A model generated the notes under the pieces. It was not told where the DNA came from, ran no database searches, and worked only from the letters and a program-made list of their open reading frames with translations. The position numbers and the translations under genes are program-made. A stretch of 64,000 nt of DNA from Ambrosia x helenae (Eukaryota; Streptophyta; Magnoliopsida; Asterales; Asteraceae): the NCBI GenBank assembly GCA_030844895.1, contig CM061231.1, forward strand, positions 89,004,706-89,068,705, in the 5' to 3' direction. Below are positions 23,604 through 34,570 of this stretch, piece after piece (position 1 is the stretch's first letter; each line of letters opens with the position of its first letter).

Positions 23604-24278
23604 TTTAAGGACAAAAAGGATTGAAGAAACCACTTTTGCAAGCCTTAGTCTAATTCCTATTTCTGCCAAAAATGCTAAGTATGGAAACTGCTGAAGAACA
23701 AGATTCAAAGTGCTGAAGAAGAAAAACATCAAGTGCTGAAGAGTAATGACCAGAGGTTCTGAAGTCAAACCAGACAAGTCAACTGAAGAACTGCTGAAGA
23801 CAAACTACTCATCAGTAGTTTGTCACTCATCAGATGTTTTGATAGAAGCTTCCCACCGCCTTTGAACTTCAGTAGTTTAGTTAAATATTAGTATTCTTAT
23901 ATCTTTTGTACAAGTACCAATGCTACAGCCTGTTGTAGTATTTCTACTTATTATATTGCTTCAATACTTCTCTTGTACATTTACACTTAGATTATAAATA
24001 AATGGGTTCATCCCACTATTTTAGACATTCCTTTTGTAGTTATTATTTCCAATATATCTGAGAATCATTGAAGCATTTACTGTTTTATTCATTAACTGTT
24101 TTTAGATTCTCATTTACTACTTTAGTTTCATAACTCAAGGGGGAGTATTTATTACTGTTTAAAAGTACTTCTTTAACTTGAACACTTAACTTACAATCCG
24201 CTGTGCAAATCACTTTGATAGTTTAAAAATACAAATGTTCATGATAAGAACCTGTTAAAATAAGAAACTGATCCAACA
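23604..24278 (+). repeat. 3' LTR of the Copia element
   Basis: It aligns end to end with the 5' LTR, with about 25 differences by eye. The terminal TG is mutated to TT. It ends CCAACA, followed by the ATCAT target duplication. Confidence 0.9.
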
Positions 24279-24283
24279 ATCAT

Positions 24284-24642
24284 CCATTGTGTATTTGACG
24301 TTTGAATCTTGATTGAATATATTTGTGTTTGATTGTTGATTGAAATTGTGTATCAGCTTCTAATTATTGTCGTAAATAGGGTTTACTAGATTGAGGGAAT
24401 TTTGTTTTGTTATCATGTTGATTGTCGTTTGGTTTATACAAGGGGAAGACGACTGGGTTTTAAAAGGAGTAAAATTACATAAATAACCCTTCATGTTTAC
24501 AAAATTTTTAACAATGTTAGACGTTTGGATGGATTTGACAATGTTTGAAAAATATCAGTGGTCCAGGTGAGAAAAAAAAAACTGTTTTTGATGGATCTAG
24601 CAAAAATGGGAAAATCTCATGGACTATTTTGGGTATTCACTC
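24284..24642 (-). other. MULE 5' flank and right terminal inverted repeat
   Basis: 24284-24479 is the upstream part of the MULE, cut from its gene by the Copia element. From about 24480 to 24642 is the terminal repeat, similar to both ends of the 27176-29300 element. Confidence 0.6.
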
Positions 24643-24919
24643 TAAATCATGTGTATCAGATTAGAAGGGATAACATTATGTTGAGAGTGATAGGGTTTGT
24701 GTTTAGGGCGTACGGTTAGGATGGCTTAGGTGAGTTAGAGAACCCACTAGTTGTAGAGAGAGGGGACGATTATATGGAGCGAGCTGGTGATTCTTTGTTA
24801 CATATTACTAGTTAAACCAATAGAGCTATTTAGCTCAAGGATCTTTTATTAGAAAACAATTATAATAGTCATTTAATATAATATAATATAATAAATATAT
24901 TCCAACATCTTAAGTCATA
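24643..24919. other. Gene-free flank
   Basis: AT-rich DNA with an ATAATATAATAT tract near 24875. No ORF, repeat or RNA signal was recognised. Confidence 0.5.
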
Positions 24920-25944
24920 CTAGTTTTATACCAACCGCGCGTTGCCGCGGCGGGGGCGTACGGATACTCGTATTTAACCCGATGGAAACAGAGCTATAGA
25001 ACCATGTCGTGAGTTGCGGCGGAAACCTCTCTTCATTACACCTTTTTACCGTGTAATGTTAGTAGCACACATGTTCTAACATCAATTTTGTCAGCCAAAA
25101 TAATTGCATTGCAATACTAATAATATAGCAAGTAGCAGTAGAACAAAAAACGTGACCAAAGTAGTGATCTTCACAACCAAAGAATTCTTCTACCTTCTCT
25201 TTGCTCTGCTTTATCATTTAGCACTCTAAATGTCAATAACAACAGATGGAGTATTAAACAAATTCGAATGGAAAACAAATCCCTAAGTCATCCGAAAGAT
25301 TCAAGTGAATCAAAGAAAACAACAGGTTTAGGTTTCCCTTGTACATGATGAAATGGGTCAAACAAAAACACCTTAAAAATCGTACCCGGCAGTACTAATC
25401 GCTGGTGAAGTCGGTCGTCACTGATGGCGGTGGTCCGAGAGGACTAAGAGATAGGGAAAGAAACTGGTGACGGGGAAGGCGCAAAAAACCCCCCGAACAA
25501 CACCCCCCAACCACCACTGCTACCTAGGGTTTCAAAATCGAACCCGACAACAGTGAAGAAAGGTTTTTAGGGGTTCCATAAGATTCCAGCCCCAACATCA
25601 CCTTATCACCACCGCCTCCTACGGTGGTTGTCTGTGAGCAAAGGCCGCGACATACCCGGCTCCAAATACAGAGATAAAGCTACCACCTCCTCTCTATTAA
25701 CCGAAAGGCAGCGAAAGCGGAATAACCGATCCGCCGCCGTAATAAAGAGCCATAAACCAACCGTCAGTAACAACGACCGCCCGAGAAGAGAAGGAACAGA
25801 AAGAGAAGGAAGCTGACTGTTGAAGAGATATAAAGCAGGGGAAAACGAAGCAGGCATAACAGAGTTGTACATACCCATTGACTTGAGCGAAACAGTAAAC
25901 ACTCACGACAATATTTGCAAATTGCAAATTGTATATGTATATAA
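24920..25944 (-). mobile_element. Possible Helitron, 3' end at 24920 (left boundary firm, right open)
   Basis: On the minus strand the sequence ends in CTAG followed by T. About ten bases inside is a GC-rich hairpin (CCGCG...CGCGG), matching the 3' terminus rule of Helitrons. The interior (25400-25800) is more GC-rich and has no recognisable protein. No 5' TC end could be fixed, so the right limit is only where the next Helitron-like end begins. Confidence 0.4.
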
Positions 25945-26160
25945 CTAGGTTAGAGTCCCGTGTACTACACGGGTTAAACAATTTAAATTGTATAAAACAT
26001 AAAAGTATAATAAAAAAATACCTTCAACCCATTTGACACGTTTCCATATAAATAAATGTTTTAAGCGTACTCTTTATAGCATAATACAAAATAATATAAT
26101 ACTGATACTTGCATATAATATGCATAAATAACGTGTAATACACGGGGGTTGTATAAGACA
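25945..26160 (-). mobile_element. Second Helitron-like 3' end (extent unknown)
   Basis: Read on the minus strand it ends in CTAG followed by T, with the near-perfect hairpin CCCGTGTAGTACACGGG about ten bases inside. A related hairpin (CGTGTAATACACG) lies near 26134. No 5' end and no Rep/helicase coding is visible. Confidence 0.4.
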
Positions 26161-27166
26161 AATTTTATAACAAAACTAAGTGTCAATGGAGACGTCTTTG
26201 ATGATTATAAATCAACTCATCACAAATTCATTTCCCTTGTACAAAATTAAAAAATAAAATATGGCCAGATACTATTATTTAAGCTAAAACCGAACAAATA
26301 AGCACAAGAAATTAAAAAAATAATGACAAAAAGAGCATACGTAATGTGAAGCTTTTGTTGAAGTTACCACTCCCCTTGAACAAAGAGTGATGCTTGCAGC
26401 AGAAACATTATTTGATTTGAGATTTGCTACATCTCCAATATGTCATTGGTGCCATTCTGGGGATGTATAGTTAGTATGGCCTCTAGAAATAAAAAAACCC
26501 ATGAAGTAATATTAAAAAATAATGAAACCATTGTTCTTGAATAGGCCGGAGGGTATTAATTTCCAAAAACAGAAAATGGTATATTAATCCTGTAGTTAAA
26601 AATTAATTAAACAATATTGACATATTAGTTAAAATGTAGTCCATTTCACATATATAGACATTAGGATTTGTGAGGAAGAAACTGACGGCAATCTATTTTT
26701 ACTTAGGTGTAAATAAAAAAACGAAGTTGATGGAAACAAAATTAGCAGGTGGGTCAAATGGAAGATTTGGGAAAGAATGAAGAGATAAAAAGGTTTAGTA
26801 GGAGTGATGAAAAATTTTTTGGTTAGGTTTATGAGAAAAATTAGGAAAAGAAAAGTAAAGAAGCTTGTAGAGGAAGTAGACGGGAAAAATGTAATGAGAA
26901 GCTCTGAGAGAATGCCAAGTGTCCACAACTGGTTTTATTTATATATTATTGTAGAAGTAGATAGTAGAAGTAGATTTGTTAGAATATCCTTGAGACTTAG
27001 GTAGTTCAACTGACATATCAAAGTTGTGTAATGGGAAAATGTAGTGCCTTGGTCAGCAACATCTGATCATGATGGCGAAGGTGATTGGCCTTGGTTGCGC
27101 TTTGGCACTTCCCTCTTAAGATGACTTATGCTACACAGAATATTCTGCTTGATTTGTTGCTTTACA
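26161..27166. other. Gene-free AT-rich stretch
   Basis: No coding, RNA or repeat structure that I can support. Short ORFs here are AT-rich and low complexity. Confidence 0.5.
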
Positions 27167-27777
27167 AAAATAAAAGAGTAAATAGCCAAAATCGTCCTTG
27201 AGGTTTTCCCACTTTTGCTAGATCCATCCAAAAATGTTTTTTTTTTCTCACTAGAACCATTGAGGTTTCTTAAAAGTTGCTAGATCCATCTATTGTATTA
27301 ACTCAGTTAAAACTTAACGATTTAAGAGGGGCATTTTTGTCCTTTTAATCTGTAGCATTGAGATTAGGTCAAGAATTACTTAACACTATTGTACATTCTT
27401 GATTTATTAAAACCCAAATTATATTGTGAGTTGTTCCGAAAAAAAAAAAAAAAGCATTACGGATCGGCTTTTCCTGATAAAAATGGATTTTATGATTTCT
27501 AGATGTAATATAGTTATGAATTTAATAAATGGTGAGTTAATATTTTGGTTCATTCATCATATTTGTGATCAATAATTTAGTCAAAGTTTATTACAGTACT
27601 TGATAGTGTTTGGAGTTGCATCCTTGTATTTCAATGAATTTGGTAATGTTTTATAAAGAGAACAGATATGATTAGCTTTTTCAATCTTAATGATGATGCC
27701 ACATAAGGGCATAAGCAATTACTAATATTGATGATGATGTGTTCTCTGATGAGGCATCTAAACTGCAGAGTTTGCAT

Positions 27778-28144
27778 TTTTTTTTTGAACGGCCAACAAA
27801 ACGCCCTTATTTATTATTCGCCAATTGTAAGCAAGTCGCTCACACAATCCACCAGTTACAGCCAATTGAAATACACATACAACAAATTTGAATACACATA
27901 CATAGACATCACAGTACCCTCACCAACAGTCATTCTAACTCAAATTTCCTGCAGTTTTCCAAACTTAGTTCTACGTTTTTCGATCTCGCCTTGACCCATA
28001 AGAAAGCCATCGCCTTTATCTCGCCAATTGTTCTCTGCACCGACGCTTCTTTGTTTTCAAAAGCCGCTTCATTTCTGGCTCTCCAAATTGACCACACCGT
28101 TGTGAGAGTTATCGCATATAACACCTTTCAAAAGCCGCTTCTTT
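27778..28144 (-). pseudogene. LINE (non-LTR retrotransposon) 3' fragment
   Basis: On the minus strand a short frame (28124-27930) contains TVWSIWRARNEAAFENK, typical of the C-terminal end of plant LINE reverse transcriptase ORFs. It is followed by a 3' untranslated tail and a run of A's (seen as T's at 27778). GTTTGCAT at 27770-27777 and again at 28145-28152 looks like the target duplication of a 5'-truncated insertion. It sits inside the non-autonomous MULE. Confidence 0.7.
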
Positions 28145-28239
28145 GTTTGCATCCAGCTCCAACAATTACCTTTTTTACATGTATATGTTCTCGATATAAT
28201 TACTCAACACATGTCATTGAGAATCTTCAAAGTCATTGG

Positions 28240-28352
28240 TACTGTTATATTATAAAATGGGTCAAATGTTGTCATTGGTACAAATGGGTCAAAAGTTGTA
28301 ATTGGTACAAATGGGTCAAATGTCGTCATTGGTACAAATGGGTCAAATGTCA
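28240..28352. repeat. Tandem repeat of about 29 bp, four units
   Basis: Units contain GTCATTGGTACAAATGGGTC with small changes. The first unit is the most diverged. The AAATGGGTCAAATG word links it to the dispersed motif seen at 1610-1760 and elsewhere. Confidence 0.75.
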
Positions 28353-29127
28353 TAGCATGTTTTGCTGCACTTTCGGGACTGTTTAACTATCAATGCAGCC
28401 CGGAATCACGACTCAATTAAACTTATGTGATTGTCGTTGAGCACTCGATCACACTACAACTTTCAATTTCTCAATTGGGATCATAAACCAAGTTGGCTTC
28501 TAAACAAACGGGACTTCCCTGACATCGGTTGACCCAAACCACATCGTTGTTTTCGTCATACATCTCACAACCTACCCGAACCACTCGATCACTACCGACT
28601 TGAGTCCTTTGGCTGTTCGAACCCCCTGAGAGCACAAACAACCCACATCTTTGCCTTATCCATACAAAAAAATAAGCTAGCAATTACCAAGAGCTAAAGT
28701 AACCGAGTCACTGCAAATTCTTTATGATGTTGAAACATTCGATTTTACTGAATTTAAATGGCCACACATTCATGGATTTGAACCATATAAATAACCATTA
28801 TGCCATTGAATTAAAATTCACTCTTTGATACCATTCGGTCCATTAAATAACTCCCTAATCTTGATGATTATTCACAACCACTATATTTGAATAACCAATA
28901 TTATCTCTGTCCAATTTAAAGCTAGAGAATTCAGACTCTTTCGTATCAACAGTAGAATCGTTGGTTACCAACCGGGCCACCCCGTAGCCAATCGTTTACA
29001 CCTGTTGGCATCTCTTGAGCTGGGCGATTTTTTTTTGTCTGTATCATGAAGAACAATTAGGATTCTCTTGTGTTAAAAAATGGGGAAACAAGGACGGCTT
29101 ATAATAACGTTTAGGCTTTGTTAAGTG
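28353..29127. other. Unassigned interior of the non-autonomous MULE
   Basis: A 70-residue minus-strand ORF (28683-28471) is present but resembles nothing I know. It could be captured host sequence, as in Pack-MULEs, or chance. Nothing else was recognised. Confidence 0.35.
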
Positions 29128-29300
29128 TAAAAGGCAAAAAATGCCCCTCTTAAATCATTAAGTTTTAACTGAGTTAGTACAATGGACGGATATAGCAACT
29201 TTTAGGAAACCTCGGGGATGATTTTGGTGAGAAAAAAAACATTTTTGGATGGATCTAGCAAAAGTGGGAAAACCTCGGGGATGATTTTGGCTATTTACTC

Positions 29301-29672
29301 AAAATAAAATAATAATAATAATAATAATAACAATAACGTTTGAATTAATCTATCAAACGAGGCTAATATTCCTACTAAATGAAAACGACCGGATTCAGTT
29401 TGCACGAGGCAATTCCAAGCTTCGAACCATGAACCAAACCGGTAAATCCGTTTTTCCAAACAGTAAACGATGAAACTATGACAATAGAACTCAAAAAGGT
29501 TCGGCTTGCACAACCAATTCCATGTTTCTAAATCGTGGACCAAACCGGTAAACTCAATTTTTTTTAACAGTAAACCATGAAGCAAACCCTATAGACTTCA
29601 TACCCGATTTGCTTCAAGGGAGTTTACGAACCCTGATTTAATTATAAAAGCATGTGTTGCTTCAGAAACATA
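29301..29672. repeat. TAA microsatellite and imperfect direct repeat
   Basis: A (TAA)n tract at about 29310-29331 is followed by two diverged copies, about 106 bp apart, of a segment containing CCAAACCGGTAAA (29434 and 29540). No gene is visible. Confidence 0.6.
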
Positions 29673-30057
29673 CATAGTTATCAAAGGCGTTAGGCGCACT
29701 TAAGGCGCACAGGCCTCACCTGAGGAAAATGAAACAAAGATATATTAAATAATACTAAGGATATATTAAATAATACTATTTTTCATCTAGTTAGGATCAA
29801 AGTTTTAAAATATTGATGCATTAGTATATAAAAGTAGTTTTCCGTAGATAAAAATAAATATCTGGCTGGAATCTAGCCATAATTTAACAAATTTAGCTAG
29901 CTAGAAAGTCTCCTGAATTTGGGAATCTAGCTGAAATCTACGCGTAAACCGTCACCTGAAGAATTAAAGCGCAATTTCTCCTAGTCAAAGCCCAAATGCA
30001 TCGCCTCGCCTAAAAAATGGGTCTAGGCGCAAGAGGCAGTGTCTTTTAACAACTATG
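29673..30057. mobile_element. hAT-type MITE, 385 bp, 8-bp target duplication
   Basis: The ends are CATAGTTATCAAAGGCG and, inverted, CATAGTTGTTAAAAGAC. The flanks are GAAACATA (29665-29672 and 30058-30065). Subterminal parts carry inverted AGGCGC-rich blocks. It lies about 275 bp beyond the stop codon of TOC34, in its 3' flank. Confidence 0.75.
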
Positions 30058-30332
30058 GAAACATATATGACAAAACACATCCATAAGACTAACAAAATGC
30101 ACGGTGTCAGTCCCTCGACTTTTAACAACGTTTTGATTTTGGCTGTCAAGATATGGTTCCACAAAAACCTCAAGCACTATTTTCCGTAGTGAACTTAAAT
30201 CATAAGCTTAGAACAGACGTAAAACTAGAAAATCACTGAATCGAACAAAAGACATCTAAATTAAGACCATGTTAAGATAATCACCGATGAAACCAGGTTT
30301 ACTCAAGGACCAAGCAACAGAACACTCGGGGC

Positions 30333-33166
30333 TCATTCCCAAGAAGACTTGGGTTCTTTAGCTATATCATTCTTGATCCATTTCTGAACTCGTTTAACAA
30401 ACAAGTACTGCAAAAACATGTAGAAGGTGTGGCGGCGATAAGCACACGAGATAAATCAAAACAAGTTGAAAATAAGTTTTTTTGTGCCTAACCGGTAAGA
30501 TCATCTAAAAAGGTGCTAAAAGAAGGGTCATACGGGTTGAAAATGTAAAATGGGTCAAATGGCAGATAGAACCTTGTAAAACATATACTTTAGATAATTA
30601 GATTATTATTGACATGTTATAAATTTGGGATGATTTCATATATCCAAATTAATCATATCTCATATATACCTATTTTAAAGTTTAGGACATTTATACCCTT
30701 CATTTTGAACAGGTATATCTAATAATATTAATTTCAGGATGAGTAAACATGTTAGTAATCAAGGGTATATAAAATTTTTCATAAAACATTTGAAAATTTT
30801 GGAGGGAAAACCGTTTCGGGTCAACCCAACCTGAAAACTCATTTGTGTGTGCATATAAAGAAGTCAGAAGTTTGATAGCTTACCTGGAATGCTAAGATGA
30901 CTGGGATGAACACTTTCCCTCTTTCATTTGCATTTGGACCGTCAATCAACTTCTGGTCAACCAGAATGCTTTGACTTTCATTTGTAGCAACGTTTGTGAT
31001 GGCTTCCACTATGTTCGGAATCCAAGCAGTTCCGTTTGGAAGAATCTAAAGCAGCATAAAATTAAAATATGAAAAAAAAAAAAAAAAAAAAAAAAAAGAT
31101 TTTATTTAACATATAAGCAAGCATGTTAATTGAACAATACCAACCTTTTCTTCGTTGTCATTTTTATTACACCTGGCACCGTTCTCAACCAAGACAGCAG
31201 GAACCGCATGATCCTACATGAGGCAGATGCAGAAAATATCATGCTTTTAGTGCTATACATGCATCCTAAAGAGAATAATCAAGTTTTTCAACTTTTGTAT
31301 GGTCAAACGGTATTTGCAAAAACTAAAAACACCAGCGATAAAAATTTGATCCAAGGGTTGAAACATACGAGGATCAAACCTATGACTTTTGGACTGAAAA
31401 GACAATTTCAGGGTCATATAAAAAATCAAGCACCGAAATTTCTGATTCTAGCTGTTTATAAAAATCTCATGTCAAGTCATGACTCATGAGTCGACCAAAG
31501 TGTCTGTGTATAAATGCTTAAAACCTCCGGAATCATTTTACTTGAACAGAACTGATTTATAACTTCAGAAACAAAAAACAAAAAAATGTTGGCGGATTGC
31601 CAAACGGATCCAGCCCATTTAACAGAGTAGCCGTTTTCTTGAACCCATTTTAATTCGTCACCCAACCGCCAATTAGGGATTGAAAAAATTATTCACCATC
31701 AGAAACTAAACCCCAAAACTTTTATTTCCAATGTTTACTTGGATCTCACGGCACACCCATTATAAAGTTGAAAAATTAGTCCAACAGAGAAAATTAACAA
31801 ATCATATATCTTTCTCATTTCAGCAGAATACATGGAAAACACAAAAATGATAAATTCAACAGAACTCGTTAAAAAATTAGTACCATTGTTTCACGTTTAC
31901 TGAACCAAGCGCCAGAGTCTACAACTTTAAGGAGAGCCTCTGATCTTCTAGCGAAAAACTCATCATAACTAAGACAATCCGGTGGTGTGAATTGAGCATG
32001 TGTTAGCACCACAATTCCTTTACGCCATATTTCTTTACCAAAACTCTGTGTTATTGCCTTGACAATCTGTCTATCCAGGTTATCGACTCTATAGGAATCC
32101 AGTCGGTCAACATATAACAAGACATCTATTGTTTTGTTCAAAAGAAACCTGCTTAGACAACCACAAAATCACAAATCTTTAAAATAGCCCGTTGACATAA
32201 AGAAAGCCTCGTATAAATGGGTTGATTTGCGTTCCAAGGCCTGATCACCGACAGGCTGACACACATATCTATTAGCTAATAACACATTATGCTACACTTA
32301 TTTTACGTATGCAAGTACAAAACTCAATAATAGACCTTTTGATGAGTTCCAAGGCCTGATCACCGACAGGCTGACACACATATCTATTAGCTAATAACAC
32401 ATTATGCTACACTTATTTTACGTATGCAAGTACAAAACTCAATAATAGACCTTTTGATGAGTTCCAAGGCCTGATCATTGACGTATCCACCTTCAACAAT
32501 GCCGGGTGTGTCAATGATGTTCAACGTGAACCCTGACCGCTCACGGGAAACCATCACGGGTCGTGGCAAATCTGACTTCAAAATGTGAACAATAAATTAA
32601 ATAAAATTTTTATAAAACTGACTCTCTTGAACATCATTTTACAAGACTACAACCATGATGGTTTAATATATACCTGAAATGCACTGACTGCAACCGCGCG
32701 TTCCCCTAGAATGGAGTTCACAGTCGATGATTTGCCGACACCACCCTTTCCCATCACAAGAATTGTCAAACTGTCCCTCTCCTGTTATATCGCATAACCA
32801 TATAATTAAACAAGTGGTAAACTTGTATGAGATTTCAATGTGTCATTTCCCAAATAACATAAGTTTACAGGTCAAAATGGGTTGGCTTGGCCCATAAAAA
32901 ACCTATTTATCCATTGCTTTAAGATTTATCAAATAATTAACATGTTAAATATGATTAGAAAACCTACTATAAGAATCACAAACTAAATGTACATCGAAAG
33001 AAGCTACTTAAACCGTAGAACCGGTTTTAATATTAGCTATAACGATGATAAAGTTGTACAATTAGGAATTGATTTTGACCTTCTCCTTAAGTGTTCCCAA
33101 TAATTCCAGCAATTTGGTCTGAGTGGCAAGAGGAAACTGCTGAATCCCACTCCATTCACGGGCCAT
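30333..33166 (-). CDS. TOC34: TOC34-type chloroplast import receptor GTPase
   Basis: Outer-envelope GTPase that receives preproteins at the chloroplast TOC translocon, partnering TOC159 and TOC75. Seven coding exons on the minus strand: 33166-33080, 32781-32674, 32575-32451, 32148-31884, 31213-31145, 31045-30884, 30407-30333. All have GT-AG borders and matching phases, and join to 891 nt or 296 residues. Family members are about 310. Visible features are the P-loop GKGGVGKSS (about residues 40-48), the G3 motif DTPG (87-90), the YVDRLD block, and THAQ (156-159) in the G4 position. A C-terminal hydrophobic segment (about 262-277) lies before a basic tail, as expected for a tail-anchored protein. 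Translation starts at MAREWSGIQQF. The AG 5 bases before the ATG suggests a leader intron. The end of exon 3 is duplicated in intron 3 (32231-32460). Assignment is by remembered family motifs. Confidence 0.93.
32231..32460. repeat. 115-bp tandem duplication across a TOC34 exon-intron border
   Basis: Two 115-bp units (32231-32345 and 32346-32460) are identical as far as I can see, and 17 bp of a third begin at 32461. Each unit carries a copy of the last bases of exon 3 with its splice donor (AAAAG|GT). There is thus a true donor at 32450-32449 and a duplicate at 32335-32334. Using the duplicate would add 115 nt and shift the frame. Confidence 0.95.
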
Positions 33167-33271
33167 TGAACCTGAACAAACACAATCAACCTATAACTCA
33201 ACCGAATTCTTACTCATCAAAACTACCATTCAGATTTCAGAAACACAATTATATATCTCGACGGAATAACG

Positions 33272-33622
33272 CAAAGTTGTAGAAGGCGCTAGATAGGTCT
33301 AGCCTAGGGACTAGTCGGGACTAGGCAGAATTAGGCGTTTTGGTATTTTTTTTTTATACGTATTTTTATATATATACACAAATTTAGGTGTTTTTTGAAA
33401 ATGTGTTAAGATATATACACATAATACTTAGAAATACTTAAATATATACACATAATACTAAGAAATACTTAGAAATTTGTGGAATTCAAAAAATAAATAA
33501 ATAAATAAACCGCCTAGGCCCGCCTAATGCCCAAAACGCCTAGGATTCCGACTAGGTCCTTATTAGACTATTTACCCCCGCCTAGCGCTTAGGCGGCCGC
33601 CTCGGCCGATTTTTACCACACT
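33272..33622. mobile_element. MULE-type MITE, 351 bp, 9-bp target duplication
   Basis: It is flanked by GGAATAACG at 33263-33271 and 33623-33631. Both halves carry inverted GCCTAGG/AGGCG blocks, giving a foldback. The terminal repeats are degraded. It lies in the probable TOC34 leader intron. Confidence 0.75.
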
Positions 33623-33950
33623 GGAATAACGTCACTCGTAATAATAAGTAATTCCATGACAATTACATCAAACAGAAGCAACTAAACCATAATTCAACCC
33701 AGTTTTTACTCATGGAAACAAAACTAAATTTCAAAAATATAATATCGATCAGACGCATTTAACCTATAACTCGGCCCAACTTTTACTCACGGAAAGTTGG
33801 AAACAGAACTAAATTTCAGAAACATAGTCAAATTTCTCATCAAATAACTTGTTAATTAAACAAGTAATTACTTTCAAACCCAATCAAACATAAGCAAGTA
33901 AACTATAATTCAACAAACTTGTACATGGAAACATAATCAAATATCTCACC

Positions 33951-34055
33951 AAGGTTTAAAAAGGCTGAAACGGGCCTCGAGGCGTTGTCCGTTAGCCTCA
34001 CGAGGCGTAAGCCTCGAGGCGGACCGAGGCGTAAGCCTCAAAACATTATAAAAAT

Positions 34056-34087
<32 letters not shown>

Positions 34088-34570
34088 CATAAAATTACAA
34101 TATAATATAAAACAAAACATCATGGATATTATAAAATCTAATTTAGTAATGAAACAAACATCATAAAATAGTTTTAATAGCATTTTAATATTTAACTTAA
34201 GTTTGGAGATCAAATGTAAACTAGTGAACATTGAGAGGGTTAAATGTAAAAATACCAAAAGTTGATAAGGTAGAGGGGTAGGTGTGTTTTGGTTGGATTT
34301 TGAGGTGTGAACTCGTTCCAAGTACAATTTTTGACCCGACTTGAACCAATTTTCATTACCTAGACCCAATTTTGACTTCGGTGGTGAGGCTTAAGCCTCA
34401 CCGCCTCGCCTCACAGCCTCACCGCCTCGGGAAGCCTCGGAAAGCCTCGGATAGGCCGAGGCTTAGGTTTCAATTGACCCCCATGAGGCTAAGCCTCTAA
34501 GGCGTTTTTTCATAGCCTCAGCCGAGGCGTAAGCCTCGAGGCAAGCCTCATACAGCCTTTTTAAACCATG
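33951..34570. mobile_element. Foldback MITE, 620 bp, 9-bp target duplication
   Basis: It is flanked by TATCTCACC (33942-33950 and 34571-34579). The ends share GGTTTAAAAAGGCTG in inverted orientation. Both arms are full of GAGGCGTAAGCCTC-type palindromes around an AT-rich centre with an (AT)n tract at 34060-34087. It lies in the probable TOC34 leader intron. Confidence 0.8.

Larger units (their letters stand above)
4611..24278 (+). mobile_element. Sirevirus-like Ty1/copia element with internal tandem duplication
   Basis: The element is bounded by LTRs of about 675 bp (4611-5286 and 23604-24278) and flanked by the 5-bp target duplication ATCAT (4606-4610 and 24279-24283). Inside are a primer-binding site, gag-pol in the order gag, protease, integrase, reverse transcriptase, RNase H (Copia order), and a long extra ORF before the 3' LTR. 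An ORF in that place is known from Sirevirus-type Copia elements. The full span is 19.7 kb. About 6 kb is a later tandem duplication of the 5' half, and about 2.3 kb is two nested LTR insertions. All reading frames are interrupted, so the element is dead on its own. The two outer LTRs differ at roughly 25 positions by eye, so the insertion is old. Confidence 0.9.
2188..24642 (-). mobile_element. MULE transposon split by the Copia element; right TIR only
   Basis: The transposase pseudogene (2188-4493) and the DNA at 24284-24642 are the two halves of one MULE separated by the Copia insertion. The right end at 24480-24642 resembles the terminal inverted repeats of the MULE at 27176-29300. Both hold GATGGATCTAGCAAAA close to the tip and finish in a TATTYACTC-type end. 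A matching left repeat was not found before 2188, where a Copia fragment begins, so the left end was probably lost. No target duplication can be shown for this copy. Confidence 0.6.
27176..29300. mobile_element. Non-autonomous MULE, 2,125 bp, 9-bp target duplication
   Basis: Terminal inverted repeats of roughly 170 bp (27176-27345 and 29128-29300) start GAGTAAATAGCCAAAATC and are flanked by the 9-bp duplication AAAATAAAA (27167-27175 and 29301-29309). Nine-base duplications are the rule for Mutator-like elements. There is no transposase. The ends resemble the right end of the MULE at 24480-24642, whose transposase type could have moved it. The interior holds a LINE tail (27778-28144), a tandem repeat (28240-28352) and unassigned sequence at 28360-29127. 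Confidence 0.88.

Noticed and set aside
23294..23777. Two minus-strand ORFs of about 100 codons
   Set aside because: Antisense of the Copia downstream ORF and 3' LTR; composition is that of a shadow frame.
25606..25981. Overlapping ORFs on both strands
   Set aside because: In the Helitron-like region; overlapping in opposite strands, no motif, no splice support.
28471..28683. Minus-strand ORF of 70 codons in the MULE interior
   Set aside because: Not recognisable and short; kept only as a possible captured fragment.
29295..29585. Minus-strand ORF of 96 codons
   Set aside because: Made from an imperfect direct repeat and a TAA tract.
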